DNA of 64,000 nucleotides from Microdochium bolleyi (lineage: Eukaryota; Ascomycota; Sordariomycetes; Xylariales; Microdochiaceae). Made by a program: the position numbers and the translations under genes. The stretch's first letter is position 1. Every line of letters begins with the position of its first letter. The DNA lies in assembly GCA_001566295.1 (NCBI GenBank), contig KQ964246.1, positions 1,612,001 through 1,676,000 on the forward strand, given 5' to 3'. This document shows positions 56,115 through 64,000 of this stretch, one piece after another. The notes beneath the pieces were generated by a model, which did no database searches, was not told the DNA's origin, and was given only the letters and a program-made list of their open reading frames with translations.

Positions 56115-59030
56115 GACTTTGCGGATCATTGGTAGCATGGCATCCCGCTTGCATAATGTCAGGCGCAGATGTAAGGAGTCCGAGGAATCCTCGACGGCGA
56201 ATCCACCATAGTACAGATATCTGACTTGTGGCCCTTCGATCCAGGGTCTGCCCATCAGCTCGGAACAACTTGATCCATCTCCACCGAAGAGGTTTCGCGA
56301 CAAGCAATATGATGCACGGCTATAGCTTTGAAACCGGGAATGTCATATGTGCTGCGGTAACCCCCACATAGAGGGATGGCCCGCACAAAGCGTCATCAAC
56401 CCTGAGAGGTTATTACAAGCTGATCCTTGAACTTCAAGGGCGACTTCCGGATCAGGCAATGCCCTCTCGAGTCTGTTGTCCCGATTGAGTCGGCTTGGCG
56501 CACATGACGAGCATTTTAAGGACAGAGGGCATGTTACACGAAGAGCACCGATATAGTGATGCATTGTCTGGATCATCAGAACCGAGTCATGAGGTGGCTT
56601 AGGAGGTGCCCAGTACCTGCATTGAGGCGTGCTCCAGTCTGGTCAGGAGACAAAAGACCCGCTGAACAGCGACATCGCCTGAATGGCCTCTGAGTGCTGG
56701 GAGCTTTCCAGAACCCAGGTTATGTTGAGATGAGAACTAGTTGGCACAAAAAGGGTTCAGGGCAGAGCTTCGCAGAGCATTTCGGGACGGCCTTAAACTA
56801 TGGGAAATCATGGATGCGGGGGGTCAAACATCATTTCTTGCATGCAAAGCGCACCGCGAGCTGCCACAGACTCTCCGTCTCAGATGACGATTGATTGCCA
56901 ATGACTGAAACTGTCCCCCGTGTCTGAGGACGGGCTCTGGCTTTAACCATGGTCGTATCGTCAGCTTTGTGTCCCGGTGGGTCTGGAGATGCGGCACGAT
57001 GCGGATGGGCTACTCCGTGACACGACAGCCATAATTGCTCATGATGGAATACCTTGGCCTGTGAAGACTGCCTCAGTGCAGATGTCGTCCGAAGTGTCCG
57101 AAGTTTGAAATGTAGCTCATCACGTCGGTGGGTGGCGGTTGATGGTGTCATGTGTGGGGTTCCATGCGACCTGAAACCTCTGATGACTGACCCTAGATGT
57201 GCCAGATCATGCAGCTCTGTAGCAGGCATTCGCATTCACCAGTCTCCGAGGATCAATGTTTGAAGCAGGAGGCAGTGCTGTCTCGCAGTGCTTGTGGGCG
57301 ACTCTCGGTCGATCTTGCCTGGAGGGCCTGGAGGGATGGAGCGGACATGCCACGTATTGTTCGGGGCAGAAACGACTCTGCACAGCATGCGCATGTGCCG
57401 TCCGAGCGTGCATCAACAAGTCGGCCAGCCTTTCCGAGGGTGGCCGCCGCAAGGTAGAAAGAGGTTAGTGGATCGCGACCCGGGCACTAAAAGACCGGCC
57501 TTGCTCATCTCAACTTAAGCTCCTGAGCCCTGGCGGTGCCTGTGCTCCTGCTGCATCTCTACTGCGTACTTTACATACGGGCAAGTGTTGGCGGCGGAGT
57601 AGGTCGGCCGAAGATGTGGCCGTCTGAGCCATCGAAGCGATTGCCTGAGCTGTGCAAGAGTCGGGGGACTCGATCGCTCGGGGGCACTACCAGGCCAGTG
57701 CGGTGCTGGGACTTCGAGAACCCGACAGGCCCACGTCGTCCCATGTTTCGCGTTGCGTCCGGAGGAGCTGCCGAGAGCCAACCCTGTCACACAACGGGCC
57801 TCCGGGCCTAGGGCGAGGCAAGCCGCTATCAAAGACCTAGCACGTCAAACTCAGGGGCCCGGCGTCGATCGTGGCTCGCGTGGCTGTCAGCCGCGCCATG
57901 ATAGCTCGGGGGGCTATTGGAGGACATGTCTCACACGTCGAGGCCTCGAGGCCGAGGTCGACAGATGGGTGCAAGGGCGAGCACGCCGGGAGCATTGGCA
58001 GAGCCCAAGCAAGCGCGCGCATTGGACGGCTCGCCTGCCGATCATGAGATGGGCGAAGGGGAGAATGGAACTTTGCAACCTTGGGCGCCCGAGTGTGCTT
58101 GACGGCCACCGTATTGTGGCTGCAGGCGCTGCAGGGGCAGACGCGCCATGCAGCAAGTGGCAGGAGCACCGCGGCGCCCTCAGCCAGGCGGCCACGGAGA
58201 ACCACCTGGGCACCTGCACCCGCAGGGAGGGCGCGGAGGGGTTGTGGCTCCACTGCCTTGGCTCTTCTCCAGGCCAGTCGAGCGCTTCCCAGCTTGGAGT
58301 CTGCTCCGCACCGCCTCGACACCCTCGGCCGCGGGAGCGCTCCTTGTTGGTCGGCCTGCTCGAACTGCGCCGGAACCTGGAGCCTCGTCATCTCGACAAA
58401 GTGCCCGGGATGCGGTGGCATCTGAAACAATGCGACCCTGGCGGGCAGCGAGCTACTCGACGACCTTCCCTGCCGGGCCCCGTCGTTGCGTGCTCCAACT
58501 CTGGCCTGGTCATCATCAACCACCTGCCTGCAGCCCGCTCGGCCAACGGCGCCGCCCTCGCGCTCCTCTCACCTGACGGACCCCGGACGCCAACCTGCAC
58601 GCCTGCATACTTGAGTGCTACCCGTCCCTCGACCACTCTCGGCGCTCCACGCTCGTTTCCCTCGCTTCCCCTCTTCGTCGCTCGTTTTCCCTGCCTCTTG
58701 CCGCGCTTTCTCGCGGCCAGGGCCAATTGTCTGCTGCTTCCCCAAGCCGTGCTTGTGGTTATCCCGTGTCGCTTACTCCGCCAGCCCTTGCTGCTTCACG
58801 ACCCGGCGGACTCGAGCTTCACGAGCAGTCGTGCCTTCACCTTGGACATCGCAGATTCATCTCGAAGAGCGACGATGGAACGAGGCTTGTCCCAGCGTTC
58901 CCGACAGCTTTAGCCTGTCCACCATCAGCATCTTCCACTTCGTCACTCATTCAACGTCCTCTGGTAGTCTGTGGCTACCGAGCACTCTCCTTTCCTTCAG
59001 TTCAAATTCCATATACGCATCAGATCAGCC
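56115..59030. other. Long intergenic region helicase to coiled-coil protein gene
   Basis: About 2.9 kb. The longest frame (57753-58913, +) is Arg/Ser/Pro-rich, is opposed by a 228-codon open frame on the other strand, and has no domain, so I do not call it. The last 450 bases are pyrimidine-rich and suit a long 5' leader for the next gene. No RNA gene was recognised. Confidence 0.5.
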
Positions 59031-61081
59031 ATGCCGCTCTTCAGACCCGGGTCGGTCGCAGGCAGGCCAAAGTCTACCCAGCCTGGCAGTATCCGTGGCC
59101 GGATAAGCGGGCCTATTATGGTTGACGATGAGTTTCCGATACGAACGCCAGGATCTGGGATCGCCCATGTCGGTAGTCCTGTCGATTTGCATTCGTCTCT
59201 GTCAGCCTCCCCGGAGGACGAAAACGGGCCCTCCAATACGGCAACTAGCCGGCCAAATAGAGACTTGCCACAACAGTCGCACTTTGATCATGAGACTACG
59301 CCGAGCCCGCAGGCGATGCGGACGAGTCAACCCAATGCCGCTCGCCTCTCGAGTGCCAGTCACGCTTCCACCGCCAACCAACCGCAACGGAAAAAGTCGA
59401 CGTTCAGGTCTGCCTTGAGCAAACTCTTTGGTCGGAAGAAGAGAGAGACCAACAGCCGCGACTCGGATGCCGCTGCCTCGTATCAAGCAACTGATAGTCC
59501 TGTCCAGCACCGCAGTGTAAGCATTTGCGACTACAACCGGTCTATCCGCCTTATTCTTTAATTGTTCTTCCGATACTAATTCCTGCACTTTTGCAGCAAC
59601 CGCCTGCACGGCGAGACTCGCCGATGGAGCAAAGTGAACCAAAACGCTCTCTCTCGTTCCCTATCACCGAGTACGAAAGGGCGCTCCGGTCTCATTCTGT
59701 CGGGCCAGGTGACATGCTGGCTATCGAGAGTGCTCGGAACTCGATGATGCTAGAACCGGCCATGCTCAGGAAGCGAGCGGCCTCTTCGAGTCTGATACTG
59801 AGTCCGGTCCGCAAGGACTTCGAGGGAGACCTTCTGGGGCTGTCTCCGCGACCGGCCAGCGCGAACGGCGAGATACGGGTCCCCAATGAGGACTTGCAGG
59901 ATCCAAATGAGATTGGGCGGGCTCTCTCCATCTACGAATCCAGTCCGCAGCGGCCCAGGTCCAAGAGCTTAACGGGCATGCCCCAGCTATCCGAGTCCGA
60001 AGTGACGAATCGCAATCGTAGCGACGAAATTCGCTACTGGAGAGAGAGCTACCAGCCTCGGGCTCTGTCGCCACCAGCTGAGCATGTGAACGAGGATACC
60101 AGTCTCGGTAGCCCTCCGCACGACATTCATGCTGAAACACCACGCACGATACCACAAGAGTTTCCTCTGAGCCCCGAGGACCTTCAATTCCAAACACCTG
60201 CAGACAGCCCGCTGCTCTCTGCACAGCTATTTTCAGGCGCAGCTCTCGGAACGGAGCGCCCACTCGATTCGGAGACGAGTTTGCAAGAGCGTGTTGTTGT
60301 CCTGGAGGCACATACTCGAAAACTGGAGACTCTTGTCTCTCAGTTGTTCGAGCTTGTCTCCAACAACACGCAGCTCGGAAGGCCTGCGCAAGCCATTCCG
60401 AGGAGCCCGCAGTCCTTCGGACAAGCGAACAGCAGTTTCGCCACCCATCTTGGGACTTCATATTCGACAACACTACGCGACAATGCTCCCTCCTCGCGCC
60501 ACAGCGACGAGTCCTTTGGTGATGCTTATACTTATGTCGGTTCGAACCCTGTCCCTCCAAGGGTTGCGGGCAGGCAACCATCAAACCGCACGAGTGTGCG
60601 TGAAGCAACAAGCCTGCCGACTCTCCCACGCGAGCTGCAGGGCGCTCTTGCAGCGGACCACTATACCACATTGAAGGCGCTGCTCGACACGGAGCGCGCG
60701 AACCGTCAAATGTTGGAGGCGCAGGTAACGAAGTTGAGCTACCGGCTGAACCGGCTGTCACGCAGTTCGCAGCTTGATGCACGGAAGCGAGGCTTCTACT
60801 CAGCTTTCGACGATGATGACGATGATTATGAAGGTCCTCCCACGGCGACGGACGACTTCGGTTCCGATGTCTTCCGCACTCCCTACGAGGACCTTAATGC
60901 TGCCGCACACCAGTCATTCTTGGGACCACCGCTACCGTCACCAGGAGACGAGTTCGATAACGACTCTGATAAGGAGAACCAGGGCGTAGAGCGCCGGAAA
61001 GCACCGCGAACACTCTCGCTGGGTCAGCTTACGCTTCCCAAATCATCGAGGATCCCACAGGATGGCGACGTTCAATTATGA
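59031..61081 (+). CDS. Low-complexity protein with central coiled coil (uncharacterised)
   Basis: A 656-aa protein from exons 59031-59516 and 59597-61081 (80-nt intron, GTAAGC...TTGCAG). It is mostly Ser/Pro/Asp/Glu-rich and predicted disordered. Visible features: a basic amphipathic patch near residue 135 (RKKSTFRSALSKLFGRKKR), which could bind membranes or nucleic acid; a stretch with many SP/TP sites (LSPVRK; LGLSPRPAS; SSPQRPRSKS); two coiled-coil segments, LQERVVVLEAHTRKLETLVS and HYTTLKALLDTERANRQMLE continuing into AQVTKLSYRLNRL; an acidic DDDDDDYE run; and SDKENQG near the end, a possible KEN-type degron. The start MPLFRPGSVAGRPKS was chosen over an in-frame ATG at 58971 because the latter adds leader-like sequence. 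I do not recognise a family; the many proline-directed sites and KEN box hint at cell-cycle control. Confidence 0.75.
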
Positions 61082-62376
61082 CTGTATGGACTCCATGGCT
61101 CAACACAAGAGACGGAGCGCTGAGGACGACTCGTCTAAGCTGTGCGATGCGCGGCAGGGCCGCGTCGAGTGGCGGCGCGCTTCATGGTGACTGGCGCAAT
61201 GTGCAAAGACCATGTGCGGTTGGAAAGGGCGATGATGGGAATGCTTTGGGGCGTGGGAAACTAATCAGACTTGTAGCGTCGTTGCTGTGTAGCGTGCATT
61301 TTCTTTTGATGTATTTGTAATGATAGCGAGTGTTGATACCCTCCTATGTTGAGCCGCGAGAGCATCAGGAACGTGGAGAGCTGAATGTCGGACCATGTAC
61401 CCGCTACGTCAGATGGGAAGCATAATCGAACGTTGCAAGGTCAGATCTAATGACGGTCGTACCACCCGCCGCGTGCGCTTAGATGTGCTCCGTACTCGCG
61501 TGGGATGCGTCGAGAAACGGCCGGGCGTTCCGGTCGTTATACTGCCTTCAGCCAATGGCGGAGTGGATGGCTACCATCAGGGACACCACTCTAGGGGTAC
61601 CCTTGTTTCTTTCTAGTCCACTAGAAGGAAGGGTTTAGCTGGTAAATAAGGATCGTAGTGAACCTATAATTTGGTTGAGCTGGGGGTGTTTGGTAGCCAG
61701 ATACGTCACTGTTCGTACTCTGTATGCAACAAGATGTGCCTTCCAGACATGTAGAAGTCCATAGGCCCAGACTGGATCAAGTTAGTGGGCATGGTTAGAG
61801 TGTAGCAATCCATGGCTTGTGATTTGAGGAGGGACTGTGCAGCATGGAGGAGACCGAAAGAAGAGCGGTGTCAGGTACACAGCGCAACTGATTGGCCTAG
61901 GCTTGTTGAGAAATATGCATGGAATAAATGGGTGATTTGGTTTCGCTTTATCAGCCTGCCGCACGGCAGAGCATGGTCCCACTCTCTCAATTCTTGTGTC
62001 ATAGCTCGGGAAGCGATTCTGGAAACGAATACGAACGTGGGGCGAGAGTCGCATGGCATCGATGGGCAATGTAATTTCTCCCTTTTCCCAGCTGGGAGTA
62101 GATTCAGTGTCGCCAACACAACCTTTCGACACCGGCTCCGTCTGCCGCATGCGACACTTCTTGTCATTCTAGAGGTTATAATCTGCTCCTTCCCCGCGAG
62201 GATTTCTCTTCTTCTCGGCACCTCCGAATCGCTCGCCTCACCTTGGCAGCAGCACAGTTTCTCTGCCTCAAGGACGACCGCCCCTTTCGCGCCAGAGGCC
62301 TCACCGCGACACGTGAACGACTTCGCCCCCCACGCACTCCGGTACTTCACACAGCTCACAGCACAAACACACAGTC
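61082..62376. promoter_or_regulatory. Intergenic region and CYP51 promoter
   Basis: About 1.3 kb in tandem orientation. The left part is the 3' end of the coiled-coil gene. The right part (about 62150-62376) is a pyrimidine-rich leader before the CYP51 start. I saw no tandem repeat in the promoter of the kind linked to CYP51 overexpression in other fungi. Confidence 0.5.
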
Positions 62377-64000
62377 ATGGGTTTTGTCGAGGAGTTCCTG
62401 GGCCCAGCGGCTGAAAAGTTCGCTGGGCTCAGCATCGGCGCTCAGGTTGGACTTGGCCTTGGCGGTGTGATCTTCTTTTCGGTCCTGTTCAATGTCCTCA
62501 ACCAGATCCTGTTCAAGAACCCCAACGAGCCGCCGATGGTGTTCCACTGGTTCCCCCTCATTGGCAGTACCGTCACCTACGGTATAGATCCTCCACGTTG
62601 GCTCGCGGCGCAGCGCGAGAAGGTGAGTACACACTCTGCCCCGGAAGGGCAGTGGCGAGCCTGTCCGGCGATTAGGGGCAAATGTACTAACGTGCAAATC
62701 CTCCCTTGCAGTACGGCGACATCTTCACATTCGTTCTCCTCGGAAAGAAGACGACCGTCTACCTTGGCCCCGCCGGCAACGAGTTTATCCTGAACGGCAA
62801 GATCAAGGACGTGAACGCCGAGGAAATCTACACCAATCTCACGACACCTGTGTTCGGCAAGGATGTTGTCTACGACTGCCCCAACTCCAAGCTTATGGAG
62901 CAAAAGAAGGTCAGTCCTGCTCTGCGCCCATGGGTCATCTCAGCCACACCTTCAACCTCTGTATCATTTTCTAACTTGAATGCGTCCTACAGTTCATGAA
63001 GATCGCCCTCTCCACCACCGCTTTCCAGCGTTACGTCCCCATTATTGCCGCCGAGGTCGACGACTACTTCAAGCGATCTGCCGACTACAAGGGCAAGTCT
63101 GGCGTTGTCAACATCTCGAAGAGCATGGCCGAGCTCACCATCTTCACCGCCTCTCACACTCTGCAGGGCAGCGAAGTCCGCAACAAGTTTGACGAGAACA
63201 TTGCCCGCCTGTACCACGACCTCGACATGGGTTTCAGCCCGATCAACTTTGTTCTATACTGGGCTCCCCTGCCCTACAACACTCGACGTGATCATGCGCA
63301 GAGGACCGTCGCCAAGATCTACATGGATGTCATCAAGCAGCGTCGCGCGACTGGGAGCACCGAGACCGAGGACATGATGTGGCACCTGATGAACTCGACC
63401 TACAAGAACGGCCAGCCGGTGCCTGACCACGAGATCGCCCACATGCTTATTGCGCTTCTGATGGCTGGCCAGCACTCTTCTTCCTCCACTAGCTCCTGGA
63501 TCTGCCTCTGGCTCGCTGCACGCCCCGATATCACGGAGGCCCTCTACCGTGAACAGGTCGAAGTCCTCGGTGCTGACCTGCCGCCGTTGACCTACGAGAA
63601 CCTGCAGAAGCTCCCTCTCAACCAGGCCGTCCTGAAGGAGACACTGAGGCTGCACGCACCTATCCACTCGATCATGCGCGCTGTCAAGTCGCCCATGCCT
63701 GTTCCCGGTACCCCTTACGTCGTCCCTACCAGCCACACCCTTCTCGCTGCCGCTGGCATCTCCGCTTCCGACTCGAAGTTCTTCCCGGAGCCCGAGTTGT
63801 GGGAGCCCACACGCTGGAACAAGGACTCGCCCATCGCTCCGGCGTCTGCTATCACGGTCTCGACTGAGGACGAGGAGAAGATCGACTATGGTTACGGTCT
63901 TGTGAGCAAGGGTGCCAACTCTCCATACCTGCCCTTTGGTGCCGGTCGGCACAGGTGCATTGGCGAGCAGTTTGCTGGCGTGCAGCTGCAGACCATCACC
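62377..64000 (+). CDS. CYP51: Sterol 14-alpha-demethylase CYP51/ERG11, 3' end outside window
   Basis: 484 codons are visible, from exons 62377-62622, 62712-62909 and 62993 to the window edge; the family is usually about 520-530 aa. It is a heme monooxygenase of the ER that removes the 14-alpha methyl group of lanosterol/eburicol in ergosterol synthesis and is the azole target. Motifs: an N-terminal membrane anchor (VGLGLGGVIFFSVLFNVL), PPMVFHWFPLIGS, the B-C loop KDVVYDCPNSKLMEQKK, the I-helix AGQHSSSSTSSW, the K-helix ExxR in KETLRLHAPIHSIMR, and the heme loop FGAGRHRCIGE with the Cys ligand. The intron positions (after REK and after QKK) match filamentous-fungal CYP51 genes, and the sequence looks nearer the B paralogue. 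Tyr136, often changed to Phe in azole-adapted fungi, is Tyr here. Confidence 0.95.

Noticed and set aside
56010..56303. Minus-strand frame overlapping the helicase last exon
   Set aside because: Some protein-like texture, but it overlaps the supported helicase 3' end and has no recognisable domain.
57753..58913. 386-codon open frame on the + strand
   Set aside because: Arg/Ser/Pro-rich with no domain, overlapped by an equally open 228-codon frame on the minus strand, in GC-rich sequence; likely chance or 5' leader.

Overview
The window comes from a filamentous ascomycete (Pezizomycotina, most likely Sordariomycetes). Supporting signs are GC-rich coding sequence, short 45-200 nt introns with GTRNGT donors and CTAAC/CTGAC-type branch sites, and genes with fungal signatures: the sexual-development regulator PRO1/ADV-1, the permease chaperone SHR3, the sphingolipase ISC1 and a CYP51 sterol demethylase. 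All gene models below were spliced by eye from the nucleotide sequence, and protein identities come from recognising family motifs, not from a search.

Layout: 0-3 kb holds the 3' end of REV1 (+), PYM (-) and QCR9 (+). 3.8-10.4 kb is a single UBR1-class N-recognin E3 ligase (2161 aa). 10.7-15.1 kb has a divergent pair, an RS-rich seven-repeat WD40 protein (WDR5/Swd3 type, -) and ISC1 (+). A 95-nt pure poly-C tract lies just before a gene joining a C2H2 finger to a C-terminal cupin-like domain (15.7-17.7 kb). 18.7-20.9 kb is a seven-exon secreted glycoprotein of unknown function. 21.1-22.7 kb is an F-box/LRR-like gene (-). 24.4-27.3 kb has cytosolic tyrosyl-tRNA synthetase and an SOD-fold mitochondrial ribosomal protein. 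28.8-31.4 kb is a SAM-PH protein (-). Roughly 7.7 kb with no convincing gene then leads to pro1 (39.0-41.1 kb). The distal third holds a Cys-rich single-pass membrane protein, a GH47 alpha-mannosidase, SHR3, a DUF202 membrane protein, an HCS1/SMUBP2-type helicase, a coiled-coil protein of unknown function, and CYP51/ERG11 running off the right edge.

This is mostly a core-genome neighbourhood of housekeeping functions: DNA damage tolerance, protein turnover, respiration, translation, glycosylation, membrane lipids and sterols. It has no sign of a secondary-metabolite cluster, virus or intact transposon. Neighbouring genes do not form an obvious pathway. The points most worth a second look are the QCR9 microexon with a GC-AG intron, the poly-C tract, the zinc-finger/cupin architecture, the very long pro1 upstream region with overlapping upstream ORFs, and a DUF202 gene whose textbook-looking intron would break the reading frame.
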